Assembly: GCA_019750475.1 (NCBI GenBank)
Contig: JAIEOO010000213.1
Span: 1-35,627, forward strand
Source of the DNA: Acetobacteraceae bacterium
GTDB taxonomy: Bacteria > Pseudomonadota > Alphaproteobacteria > Acetobacterales > Acetobacteraceae
Reading direction: 5' to 3'
Length of the DNA: 35,627 bases
The notes below the pieces were generated by a model. It was not told the DNA's origin. It did not search any database and worked only from the letters and a program-made list of their open reading frames with translations. Shown here one piece after another: positions 15,469-23,403 of the stretch. Each line of letters starts with the position of its first letter. The first letter of the stretch is position 1. The position numbers and the translations under genes were made by a program.

Positions 15469-16151
15469 AGGCCGCGACGCTGGAGCGGCTGCTCGCGGCG
15501 CGCGCGGCCAAGCGCGCGGTGGTGCTGGCGACGAAGCTCGATGATGGCACGCAGGCGCTGTGGCCCGATGAGGCCCTGCCGCCGGCGTTGGTCGCCGCGG
15601 CCGAGGAGGCGCTGCGGGACGACGAAGCCAAGAACCAAGACGGCTGGTTCCTGGCGCCGCACAACCCGCCGTTGCGGCTGATCGTCGTGGGCGCCGTCCA
15701 TGTCGCGCAGTCCCTCGTGCCCATGGCGCTGCCGCTCGGCTTCGCCGTCACCGTGGTGGATCCGCGCCGCGCCTTCGCCACCGATGCGCGCTTCCCGGGC
15801 GTCACGCTGAACCACGAGTGGCCGGACGACGCGATGAAGGAGCTGGCGCCCGACGCCCGCACCGCGGTCGTGACGCTGACGCATGACCCGAAGCTCGACG
15901 ACCCCGCGCTCGACGTCGCGCTCCGCTCGGGCGCTTTCTACATCGGCGCCCTCGGCTCCCGCCGGACGCATGCGAAGCGCGTCGCGCGGCTGACGGAGCT
16001 GGGCCACGGGCCCGATGCCATCGCCCGCATCCGCGCCCCCATCGGCCTCGACATCGAGGCGGTGACGGCACCCGAGATCGCGCTCTCGATCCTGGCGGAG
16101 ATCGTCGCCGCCCGCCGCGGCTCGAAGCTGGCGCAGCGCCTGGCCGCATGA
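15465..16151 (+). CDS. XdhC C-terminal Rossmann domain protein (split XdhC, part 2)
   Basis: The 228-residue protein carries the XdhC Rossmann domain: LRLIVVGAVHVAQSLVPMALPLGFAVTVVDPR, then VVTLTHDPKLDDPAL, FYIGALGSRRTHAKR and the closing IRAPIGLDIEAVTAPEIALSILAEIVA. It completes the molybdenum cofactor insertion factor begun by the preceding gene. The GTG start overlaps that gene's stop, and its own stop overlaps the next start as ATGA. Function by family is chaperoning sulfurated Moco into a molybdenum hydroxylase; the client is not specified by the sequence. Confidence 0.92.
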   Translation: MKAATLERLLAARAAKRAVVLATKLDDGTQALWPDEALPPALVAAAEEALRDDEAKNQDGWFLAPHNPPLRLIVVGAVHVAQSLVPMALPLGFAVTVVDPRRAFATDARFPGVTLNHEWPDDAMKELAPDARTAVVTLTHDPKLDDPALDVALRSGAFYIGALGSRRTHAKRVARLTELGHGPDAIARIRAPIGLDIEAVTAPEIALSILAEIVAARRGSKLAQRLAA

Positions 16152-17749
16152 GGTTCGGCCCCACCCCGCTCGACGAGGCGAAGGGCGCGGTGCTGGTCCA
16201 CACGGCGCGGCTGCCCGGCCGCGCCATCAAGAAGGGCACCATCCTCTCGGGCAAGGACATCGCCGCTCTGCGCGAGGCCGGCATCGCCGAGGTGATCGCC
16301 GCGCGGCTGGAGCCGGGCGACGTCGCGGAGGACGACGCCGCACGCCGCATCGCGGACGCCATGCTCACGGAGGGCGTGGCGCGGTCCCGCACCGCGACGG
16401 GCCGCGCCAACCTCATCGCCGAGCGCCAGGGCTTGCTGGTGCTGGACGAGGCGCGGATCCACGCGATCAACGCCCTCGACGAGAGCCTGACCATCGCGAC
16501 GCTGCCGAATGTCGTGCCGGTCCAGCCGCGCGAGATGCTGGCGACGATCAAGATCATCCCCTTCGCCGCGCCCGGCGCCGTGCTCGACCGTGCCGAGGCC
16601 ATGCTGCGCGAAGGCGGCCCCGCGCTGCGCGTCGCGCCCTTCCGCCCGCTTCGCGTCGGGCTGGTGATGACGGAACTGCCCGGCCTCAAGGAAAGCGCCA
16701 TGGAAGGCGCGGTGGAGGTCACGCGGGAGCGCGTGGAGGGCCTCTCGGGCTCGCTGCTGCCGCATGAGCGCGTGCCGCACGAGACGCAGGCCGTGGCCGC
16801 CGCGCTGCGCCGCCTGCGCGACGCCGGCGCGGAGATGCTGCTGGTGGCGGGCGCGTCCGCCGTGGTGGACCGGCGCGATGTCGGGCCTGCGGGGATCGTC
16901 GCTGCGGGCGGGCAAATCGTTCATTTCGGCATGCCGGTGGACCCCGGAAACCTGCTCTGCCTCGGCGAATGGGACGGCATCCCCGCCATGGTGCTGCCGG
17001 GCTGCGCGCGATCGCCCAAGCTCAACGGTTTCGACTGGGTGCTGCAGCGGCTGTTCGCGGGCCTCGCGGTCGGCCCGCGCGAGGTGATGGGCATGGGCGT
17101 CGGCGGGCTGCTGAAGGAGATCGAGCTGCGGCCCCTGCCGCGCGAGACGGCGGCGCCGCGTCGTGGTCGCCCGGTTGCTGCGGTGCTGCTCGCGGCCGGG
17201 ATGTCGCGCCGGATGGGGCGCAACAAGCTGCTGGAGCCGGTCGGAGGGAAGCCCATGGTCGCGCACGCGGCCGACGCGCTGCTCGCCTCCCGTGCGCGGC
17301 CGGTCATCGTGGTGCTGGGCCATGAGGGCGCGCGGGTGCGCGCGGCGCTCGCGGGCCGGGACGTGCGCTTCGTCGAGGCGCCCGACTATGCCGAGGGGCT
17401 CGCGGGCTCGCTCCGGGCCGGGCTCGCCGCCGTGCCGGCCGAGGCGGAGGGGGCGCTCGTCGCGCTCGGCGACATGCCGCTCGTCGGGCCCGGGCTGCTC
17501 GACCGGCTGCTCGACGCCTTCGACCCGGAGGAGGGGCGCGCCGTCGTTCGCCCCGTCCATGCCGGCAGACCGGGCAACCCGGTGCTGTGGGCCCGCGAGT
17601 TCCTGCCCGAGTTGCGCGCGCTCACGGGCGACGAGGGCGGGCGGCAGGTGATCGCCCGCCACCTCGACCGCCTGGCGGAGGTGGAGGCCGGCAGCGACGC
17701 CGTCCTGCGCGACTTCGACACGCCCGAGGCGCTCGCCGAACTGGCCTGA
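16148..17749 (+). CDS. Fused molybdopterin-binding / molybdenum cofactor nucleotidyltransferase (MobA/MocA-like)
   Basis: The 533-residue protein joins two parts. Residues about 1-335 resemble a MoeA/CinA-type molybdopterin-binding protein (RFGPTPLDEAKGAVLVHTARL, AGAEMLLVAGASAVVDRRD, IPAMVLPGCARSPKLNGFDW). Residues about 340-533 are a MobA/MocA-type nucleotidyltransferase with the signature LLAAGMSRRMGRNKLLEPVGGKP and a later acidic site (VALGDMPLVGP). MocA-like enzymes add CMP to Moco for xanthine-dehydrogenase-type enzymes, fitting the XdhC and Cox genes upstream. The nucleotide (CTP or GTP) cannot be fixed by eye. It is last in the operon. Confidence 0.9.
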   Translation: MRFGPTPLDEAKGAVLVHTARLPGRAIKKGTILSGKDIAALREAGIAEVIAARLEPGDVAEDDAARRIADAMLTEGVARSRTATGRANLIAERQGLLVLDEARIHAINALDESLTIATLPNVVPVQPREMLATIKIIPFAAPGAVLDRAEAMLREGGPALRVAPFRPLRVGLVMTELPGLKESAMEGAVEVTRERVEGLSGSLLPHERVPHETQAVAAALRRLRDAGAEMLLVAGASAVVDRRDVGPAGIVAAGGQIVHFGMPVDPGNLLCLGEWDGIPAMVLPGCARSPKLNGFDWVLQRLFAGLAVGPREVMGMGVGGLLKEIELRPLPRETAAPRRGRPVAAVLLAAGMSRRMGRNKLLEPVGGKPMVAHAADALLASRARPVIVVLGHEGARVRAALAGRDVRFVEAPDYAEGLAGSLRAGLAAVPAEAEGALVALGDMPLVGPGLLDRLLDAFDPEEGRAVVRPVHAGRPGNPVLWAREFLPELRALTGDEGGRQVIARHLDRLAEVEAGSDAVLRDFDTPEALAELA

Positions 17750-17755
17750 GCGGCC

Positions 17756-17794
17756 GTTTTCCGACCGAGGAAAGCCGGGCCCCGAGCCGGGGCC
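17756..17794. other. Two small hairpins between convergent units
   Basis: TTTCC (17758-17762)/GGAAA (17769-17773) and GGCCCC (17778-17783)/GGGGCC (17789-17794) can each form a short hairpin right after the maturation operon. Neither is a textbook terminator, but the position suits transcription arrest. Confidence 0.35.
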
Positions 17795-17877
17795 GCCGCG
17801 GAGCCCGTACAGCGGCTTCGTGAGGACGCCTGACGGGGCCCCCGCGGAGCCGCGCGGCGGCCTCGTGGGGAATGCGT
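17786..17877. repeat. Imperfect tandem repeat of about 46 bp
   Basis: Bases 17786-17831 and 17832-17877 are similar head-to-tail copies. They share CGGGGCC, CCGCGGAGCC and a GCGGC(C/T)TCGTG(A/G)GGA block, with substitutions and a one-base indel. The second copy ends at the stop codon of the Bug-family gene. Origin unknown; it may be a degenerate extragenic repeat. Confidence 0.5.
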
Positions 17878-18866
17878 CAGCCGGCCTGGATGTTGGCGGC
17901 CCGCGCGACGCCGCTCCACTTGGTGGAGAACTCGCGGATGAAGGCAGCGTAGGCCGTGCCCGTCACCGGCTGCGCTGGGGCGTAGGTCGCGAGTTCCTCG
18001 ACGCGGCCGCGCACGGAGGGGTTGCGCATGGCCGCGAGGGCGGCGTCGGTCAGCCGCGCCGCGATCTCCGGCGGCAGGCCGCGCGGCGCCGACAGGCCGG
18101 CCCAGACCGTCGCCGTCACCTGCGGGAAGCCCAGCTCGGCGAAGGTCGGCATCTCGGGGAAGGCGGCGATGCGCGACGCCGTGGTGATGCCGAGGCTGCG
18201 CACCTGGCCCGAGCGCAGGAGCTGCACATTGGTGGTGATGGGGTCGAAGACGCTCTCGATCCGCCCGCCCATCAGGTCCTGCAGGCCCTGGGCGCTGCCG
18301 CGATAGGGAATGTGGTCGAGGCGCGGGATGTTCGCCTCGCGACCGAAGAACTCGCCGATCAGATGCGTCAGGCTCCCCATGCCGGAGGAACCGAAGCGCA
18401 CCCCGCCCGCACCGCGCCCGGCGGCGATGAAGTCGGCGAGGCTCCGCAGCGGCCCGTCGCCCTTCACCATCAGGATGTTGCCGCTCTCGGCCAGCAGGGC
18501 GAGGTGGGTGAAGTCATCCACCACGTGGTAGGGCAGGCTGGGCTGCGTGCCCGGCGCGACGCCGTTCGGGCTCGCATGGCTGAGCACGAGGGTGTAGCCG
18601 TCGGGCGCCGATTTCGCCGCGGTGTCGAGGCCGATCGTCCCACCGCCGCCGACCCGGTTCTCGACGACGACGGTCTGCCCGACGGCGGAGCCGATCTCAG
18701 GCGCCACGAGGCGCGCGAGCGTGTCGGCGAAGCCGCCCGGCGGGAAGGGCGAGATGAAGCGGATCGGCTGGCGCTGCGGCCAGGCGGGCTGGGCCAGTGC
18801 AGGGGCCGGCAGCAGGGCGCTGCCCAAGGCACTGCCCCCGAGGGCGAGGAGGTGGCGGCGCTGCAT
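17877..18866 (-). CDS. Bug/TctC-family tripartite tricarboxylate transporter substrate-binding protein
   Basis: The 329-residue periplasmic protein has a signal peptide with twin Arg (MQRRHLLALGGSALGSALLPAPALAQ) followed by the Bug hallmark text: WPQRQPIRFISPFPPGGFADTLAR, VVENRVGGGGTIG, APDGYTLVLSH, IPYRGSAQGLQDLMGGRIES and VWAGLSAPRGLP. These proteins bind carboxylates or other small molecules and normally serve TctAB membrane partners, which are not in this window; orphan Bug genes are common in such genomes. The ATG at 18866 opens the signal peptide. It lies 50 bases downstream of the DUF917 gene on the same strand, so its ligand may be related to that enzyme's substrate. Confidence 0.95.
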   Translation of the reverse strand: MQRRHLLALGGSALGSALLPAPALAQPAWPQRQPIRFISPFPPGGFADTLARLVAPEIGSAVGQTVVVENRVGGGGTIGLDTAAKSAPDGYTLVLSHASPNGVAPGTQPSLPYHVVDDFTHLALLAESGNILMVKGDGPLRSLADFIAAGRGAGGVRFGSSGMGSLTHLIGEFFGREANIPRLDHIPYRGSAQGLQDLMGGRIESVFDPITTNVQLLRSGQVRSLGITTASRIAAFPEMPTFAELGFPQVTATVWAGLSAPRGLPPEIAARLTDAALAAMRNPSVRGRVEELATYAPAQPVTGTAYAAFIREFSTKWSGVARAANIQAG

Positions 18867-18916
18867 CGTCGGTCTCCGGTCGTGTCGTTCGATGTGGCGA
18901 AGCAAGCCCCGCGCCA

Positions 18917-19996
18917 TCAGCGGGCGGGCAGGTGACGCACCAGCTCGATCCCCAGCCGCTCCTCGCAGATGGCGTAGAGCGCCGGGTCGAGCAGCGCGGG
19001 CGCGAGCGGCACCTCCGCTGACGGGATGTGCAGCACGGCGAGCGTCTGCGCGGCCCGGATGCGCCCGGCCGAGACGGGGGCGCCCGTCTCGGCGTCGAGC
19101 GTGGTGATCACGTCGGGGAAGGACGCGATCCGCGCCCCGCCGCGCTCCACCGCCATCCACTCGTTCATCAGGTGCAGCTCGAGACCGGCGATGCGGAAGC
19201 GGCCGATGTCGAAGGCCTCCGGCGTGTAGAGCAGCGTCTCGCGCACCGCCTCGCCCTCCGCGAGGATGGCGCCGCGCGTGTGGTCGCAGATGGCGCGCAG
19301 CACGGCGCGGCCGCCCTCTGGGCGGGCCTTCAGGATCGCCTCGCCGAGGGCCAGGGCGTAGCTGATGCCGCCCACCGCCGCGTGGCTCTTCACCCGGGCG
19401 TTCGGCACCGGGTTGCGGCAGGAGGCGATGAAGCCGCCCGCCATGTGTCCGGCGCTGCGCAGCACCGGGCTGATCTTCGCAGTCTCGCCGCGCAGGACCA
19501 GCTCCATGTAGCGGCCCTCGGCGCGGTTGCCGCCGGCGCCGGTCTGGATCGTGGGTTCCCCCGAGGCGTGCATCCCGAGTGACCCCATGTCGCCGGTCGG
19601 GTGGGCGCGGATGTCGCCCACCGCGTCCACCACCTTGAAGCCCATCACGGCGGCGGGAAACCAGGCGTTCACCGTGGAGGACATGCCGTTCTGGCCGATG
19701 ATGAGGCCCTCGACTGGGCGGCCCAGCGCCTCCTGCAGCAGCAGGATGGCGCGCAGATAGTCCGCCGCCTGCATCTCCCACGCCGTCTGGTCGCCGGGCG
19801 CGCCGATGGCGGCGGCGGTGGCGATCACGGCGTCGTCGGCGATCTCGTCCGGGTGCCAGAGCATGGGGCGTCCGGCGTGGATCGCGGCCGTGCCCAGGAT
19901 GCGGCCATGCTCGGCCCAGCCGCCGCCGCCCGCGGCCAGCACGGCGCCGCCGGCCAGCGCGGCTTCGAGGTCACGCTCGGTCAGTTCGCGCGGCAT
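18917..19996 (-). CDS. DUF917 family protein
   Basis: The protein of about 359 residues matches DUF917 throughout: an N-terminal Gly-rich turn (AAGGGGWAEHGR), IGAPGDQTAWEM, GLIIGQNGMSSTVNAWFPAA, VVDAVGDIRAHPTGDMGSLGMH and a C-terminal domain with IASFPDVITTLDAETGAPV. Members of this family are annotated as S-methyl-thiohydantoin desulfurase-like and often sit near hydantoinase genes, but most are uncharacterised. The track starts at 20002, but GAGGGG sits only one base before that ATG and seven bases before the ATG at 19996, so 19996 is more likely. It lies between an FMN oxidase gene and a Bug gene. Confidence 0.85.
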   Translation of the reverse strand: MPRELTERDLEAALAGGAVLAAGGGGWAEHGRILGTAAIHAGRPMLWHPDEIADDAVIATAAAIGAPGDQTAWEMQAADYLRAILLLQEALGRPVEGLIIGQNGMSSTVNAWFPAAVMGFKVVDAVGDIRAHPTGDMGSLGMHASGEPTIQTGAGGNRAEGRYMELVLRGETAKISPVLRSAGHMAGGFIASCRNPVPNARVKSHAAVGGISYALALGEAILKARPEGGRAVLRAICDHTRGAILAEGEAVRETLLYTPEAFDIGRFRIAGLELHLMNEWMAVERGGARIASFPDVITTLDAETGAPVSAGRIRAAQTLAVLHIPSAEVPLAPALLDPALYAICEERLGIELVRHLPAR

Positions 19997-20063
19997 CGCC
20001 ATTCCCCTCGGCCCGGTGACCCGAGCGTGGCGGCAGCGCGCGCGGGGCGCAACCCGAGCCGGG

Positions 20064-21230
20064 CTATCCCCGCCGGACCGGCACCAGGCAGTGCGGACCC
20101 AGCTCGTCCAGGGCGTTCACGCCGAGCAGGGCCATGTTCCGGTCCAGCTCGCCCGTGAGCAGGCTGATGGCGCGGTCCACCCCCGCCCGGCCCGCGACGG
20201 CCGCGGCGTGCAGCATGGGACGGCCGACGAAGACGAAATCGGCCCCCAGCGCCAGAGCCTTGAGCACATCCGTCCCGCGCCGGATGCCGCCGTCGAGCAT
20301 GACGGCGATCCGCGGCGCCGCCGCCTTCACCGCCGGCAGGACGCGCAGCGGAGAGGCCGTGCCGTCGAGCTGCCGCCCGCCGTGATTGGAGACGATCACG
20401 CCGTCCGCGCCCTCGGCCTCGGCGCGCTTCGCGTCGTCGGGATGCATCACGCCCTTCACCACGAGCTTGCCGGGCCAGCGCCGGCGGATCAGCGCCAGAT
20501 GCTCCCAGTTGAGGTGGTCGCGGGCCGTGAAGTCGCGCAGCACGTTGCGGGCGAGGATGGGCGCGCCGCGCTCGGCGAAGCTGTTCTCGAAGTGCGGCAT
20601 GCCGTGTCGCAGCCAGGTCTTCACGAAGGTGCCGAGCGACCACCCGGGATGCGTCGCGCCGTCCCAGAACAGCTTGAACGAGGGGCGGAGCGGGGTGGAG
20701 AAGCCGTTGCGGACGTTGTTCTCGCGGTTGGGGAGGACCGCCGTGTCCACGGTGAGCGCGAGGACGGGGAAGCCCGCGGCCGCGACGCGGTCCACCAGCG
20801 CCTCGACGCGCTTCGCGTCGCCCGGCAGGTAAGCCTGGAACCAGGCGTCGGGGTTGGCGGCGATCACCTCCTCCATGCGGATGAGGGAGGAGCCCGAGAG
20901 AAAGGCCGGGATATTCGCGGCCCGCGCGGCCTCGGTCAGCACGAGGTCGCCGCGATAGGCGGCCAGCGCGCTCATGCCCATGGGCGCGAGGCCGAAGGGC
21001 GCCGACCATTCGCGGCCGAACAGCGTGCGCCTGAAGCCGCGCTTCGACACATCCACCAGCACGCGGGGCTGGAAGGCCCACTCGGTGAAGGCGTCCTCGT
21101 TGTCGCGCAGGCTCGCGTTGCGCTCGGTGGCGCCGGCGACGTAGCCGAAGATGGGGCGGGGAAGGAAACGGCGGGACATCGCCTCGAAGTCATCGAGGCA
21201 GAGCGCCCTCTCGGCGGTGCGTTGGCTCAT
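20064..21230 (-). CDS. FMN-dependent alpha-hydroxy-acid oxidase/dehydrogenase (LldD/mandelate dehydrogenase type)
   Basis: The 388-residue TIM-barrel flavoprotein oxidises 2-hydroxy acids such as L-lactate, glycolate or mandelate to 2-oxo acids. Family marks: N-terminal YVAGATERNASLRDNEDAF, FMN contacts in SAPFGLAPMGMSAL, VLALTVDTAVLPNRENNVRNGF, KLVVKGVMHPDDAKRAEAEG, the active-site signature SNHGGRQLDG, and MLDGGIRRGTDVLKALALGADFVFVGRP. The insertion and Pro-Asn-Arg-Glu-Asn stretch resemble membrane-associated L-lactate/mandelate dehydrogenases more than soluble oxidases. The acid used cannot be decided by eye. It precedes the DUF917 and Bug genes on the same strand. Confidence 0.93.
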   Translation of the reverse strand: MSQRTAERALCLDDFEAMSRRFLPRPIFGYVAGATERNASLRDNEDAFTEWAFQPRVLVDVSKRGFRRTLFGREWSAPFGLAPMGMSALAAYRGDLVLTEAARAANIPAFLSGSSLIRMEEVIAANPDAWFQAYLPGDAKRVEALVDRVAAAGFPVLALTVDTAVLPNRENNVRNGFSTPLRPSFKLFWDGATHPGWSLGTFVKTWLRHGMPHFENSFAERGAPILARNVLRDFTARDHLNWEHLALIRRRWPGKLVVKGVMHPDDAKRAEAEGADGVIVSNHGGRQLDGTASPLRVLPAVKAAAPRIAVMLDGGIRRGTDVLKALALGADFVFVGRPMLHAAAVAGRAGVDRAISLLTGELDRNMALLGVNALDELGPHCLVPVRRG

Positions 21231-21318
21231 GGTCCGGATGTTTTAGGCCCTCACGCGCGGGGCGCCAGACACCCGTCAGCGCCTGCGGATCCCGCCGGCG
21301 GCCTCCCTGGACAGGACC

Positions 21319-22487
21319 CTACGCCGGGTCGAGCGAGACGCGGACGGTGACCCGCGCGCCGCGCCCGCGCGCCCGGGCGACGGCGATGCGGCCGGTACCG
21401 GGTCCGGCCACGCCGCGGATCAGCTGCGAGCCGAGGCCGCCCTCGGTCTCGGGGTCGAAGCCCGGCGGGAAGCCGGGGCCGTCATCCGTGACGGTGAGAA
21501 CGATCTCGCGCTCCGCCGCCTTCATGCGCAGCGTCGCGCGCTGGCCTCCATGGCGCGCGGCGTTGGTCACCAGTTCGGCCGCGATCAGGCAGACGGCGCT
21601 GGCCCGCTTGGCGGGCCAGAGCACGCCCGATTCGGGCTCGGCCTCGTAGGCGAGGCCGCCGCCCAGGCCATGCAGCTGCAACAGCGTCGCGAGATCATGG
21701 GTGAGGTCGCGCAGCAGGGCGTTCACGTCCACCTCGGCGGACCCCGCCGTCGCCGTCCGCTGGAGATGCCGGTGCAGCATGGCGATGCCGCCGATGCGGG
21801 CCGCGGCGTCCAGCAGGGGCGCCGGGTCGCCGCCCTTCTTGTCGACGACGCGGGCCTGGAGCCGCAGCGTGCCGGCGACGAGCGAGAGGGAGTTGGCGAC
21901 CCGGTGGTCCACCTCCCGGACCAGCAGCGCGTGGGCGGCGGCGATGCGCGCGGCTTCCGTCGCCTCCCGCGCCCGTGCGTCGAGGGCGTAGCCGAGCAGC
22001 GTGGCCATTCCCTCCACCCGGTGGGTGGCGAGGTCGGAGAATGCCTCGCCGGAGCGCCGGTCCACCTGGAGCACGCCATGCGGACCCGCGAGGCCGCCGA
22101 CCGGCGTGTCGAGCGAACTGCCGACGCCGAGGGCGACGATGGCGGCGGGGGGAGCCCGCCATTGTCGGCCGTCGCGCCGGAGTGGACGGAGAGGCCGCTG
22201 GCGAAGGCGCGGGAGGACGGGGAGCCCTCGGCGCCGCCCGGCACTTCGAGCCGTCCCACCACTTCACCGGCGGCCCAGCCCAGGCCTGCGGTGGCGCGGA
22301 ACGCACCCTCGGCCGTCTCCTCCATCAGCTTCGCCAGGTCGGTCCCGGCGGTCGCCGCCGCGCAGCGCAGCGTCTCGGCGACCAGTTCCTCCCGTCCGAC
22401 CCCCGAGAGGGCCAGCTTCGCGAGGCCGAGGAGCAGCGCGCGCTCCCGTCCGGCCTCGCCCTCGGCGTCGGAAGGTACGGTGGGCAT
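21319..22487 (-). pseudogene. GAF-HisKA_2 sensor histidine kinase, interrupted by a frameshift
   Basis: Two overlapping frames make up one kinase. From the ATG at 22487 the first frame gives a GAF domain (LLLGLAKLALSGVGREELVAE) up to SVHSGATADNGGLPP. The match then jumps frame and continues as IVALGVGSSLDTPVGG, HGVLQVDRRSGEAF and onward through a HisKA_2 domain with phospho-acceptor His in REVDHRVANSL and a HATPase domain (LIAAELVTNAARHG, TDDGPGFPPGF, GGLGSQLI). The jump falls in a run of six G at 22147-22152 (six C on the coding strand); one additional C would restore a single frame reading GLPPAAIVALGVGSS. It is either a real one-base deletion or a homopolymer sequencing error. A good Shine-Dalgarno (GGGGAGGAG) precedes the start, and no partner regulator is adjacent. 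Confidence 0.85.
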
Positions 22488-22560
22488 GATGCTCGCTCCT
22501 CCCCGTCCGGCCCCATGGCCAAGCCCTGGGGCTGCACAAAACCAGGCGCGCCGCCGCGAT

Positions 22561-22575
22561 GCAACCTCAGGTTGC
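22561..22575. terminator. Small hairpin spanning the stop of the CitE-like gene
   Basis: GCAACC and GGTTGC form a perfect 6-bp stem around TCA, which is the minus-strand stop codon of the CitE-like gene. It is short and lacks a U-tract, so it is at most a weak terminator. Confidence 0.3.
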
Positions 22576-23403
22576 CGGACGGTTCCGCTTCAGCAGGGCC
22601 CGGGCGCGGTCCACCACGGGCTTGTCGATCATCTGCCCTTCGAAGGCGACGGCGCCGAGCCCCTGGGCGAGGGCGGCGTCGAAGGCGGCGACCATCCGCT
22701 CGGCCCGCGCGACATCCTCCGGGCGCGGGCCGTATTCCTCGTTGATGATCGGCACCTGGGAGGGATGCACGCAGGAGGCGCAGGCGAAGCCCAAGGCGCG
22801 GGAGCGCCGCAGCATGGCGCGATAGCCGTCGAGGTCCGACAGGCCCGCCACCGTCCCGATGAAGCCGAGGGGCAGGATGCCCGCCGCCCGCGACGCCAGC
22901 ACGCTCATGCGCTTCGGCCATTCGAGCGCGTCGGGCGTCGCTTCGGCGCCGAGGTCGGTCGCCAGATCCTCGCCGCCCACGCCGAGCGCCACGATGCGCG
23001 GATGCGAAGCGGCGATGGCGTGGAGGTGCGGCAGTGCGGCCGCGTCCTCGACCAGCGGGACCAGCTTCGCCTCCCCGGTCAGCTCCGCGAGCAGGCGCAC
23101 ATGGTCCGGGCCCATGATCTTCGTCAGCACGAAGCCGTCGGCGCCCGCGGCGCGCCCGGCCGCGATGTCGGCGACCGCCATGTCGAGCGGGCGGTTGATC
23201 CGCACCAGCACGTCGGCGCCGCCCGCGCGCACGCGGGGCACGGCGGCGGCGAGGGCCGCGCGCGCTTCGGCCTTGCGGGCGGGGGGAATGCTGTCCTCGC
23301 AATCGAGGATGATGGCGTCGGCGGCGCGCGCGGCGGCCTTGGCGACGAAGCGCTCCTCGATGACCGGGACGTAGAGGAGGGAACGCCAGAGGGGCAGGCT
23401 CAC
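22567..23403 (-). CDS. CitE-like HpcH/HpaI aldolase/CoA ester lyase
   Basis: The 278-residue TIM-barrel lyase belongs to the citrate lyase beta subunit/malyl-CoA lyase family. Visible motifs: RSLLYVPVIEERFVAKAA, LDCEDSIPPARKAEAR with its acidic pair, DVLVRIN with the conserved Arg, a Mg-binding Glu in LVPLVEDAAAL, GVGGEDLATDLG, and C-terminal CVHPSQVPIINEEY. Such enzymes cleave or form 3-hydroxy-dicarboxyl-CoA thioesters. No other citrate lyase subunits are present, so a stand-alone CoA-ester lyase is likely; the substrate is not readable. It starts on GTG overlapping the upstream deacetylase-family stop (GTGA), so it is cotranslated with those genes. Confidence 0.9.
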   Translation of the reverse strand: MSLPLWRSLLYVPVIEERFVAKAAARAADAIILDCEDSIPPARKAEARAALAAAVPRVRAGGADVLVRINRPLDMAVADIAAGRAAGADGFVLTKIMGPDHVRLLAELTGEAKLVPLVEDAAALPHLHAIAASHPRIVALGVGGEDLATDLGAEATPDALEWPKRMSVLASRAAGILPLGFIGTVAGLSDLDGYRAMLRRSRALGFACASCVHPSQVPIINEEYGPRPEDVARAERMVAAFDAALAQGLGAVAFEGQMIDKPVVDRARALLKRNRPAT

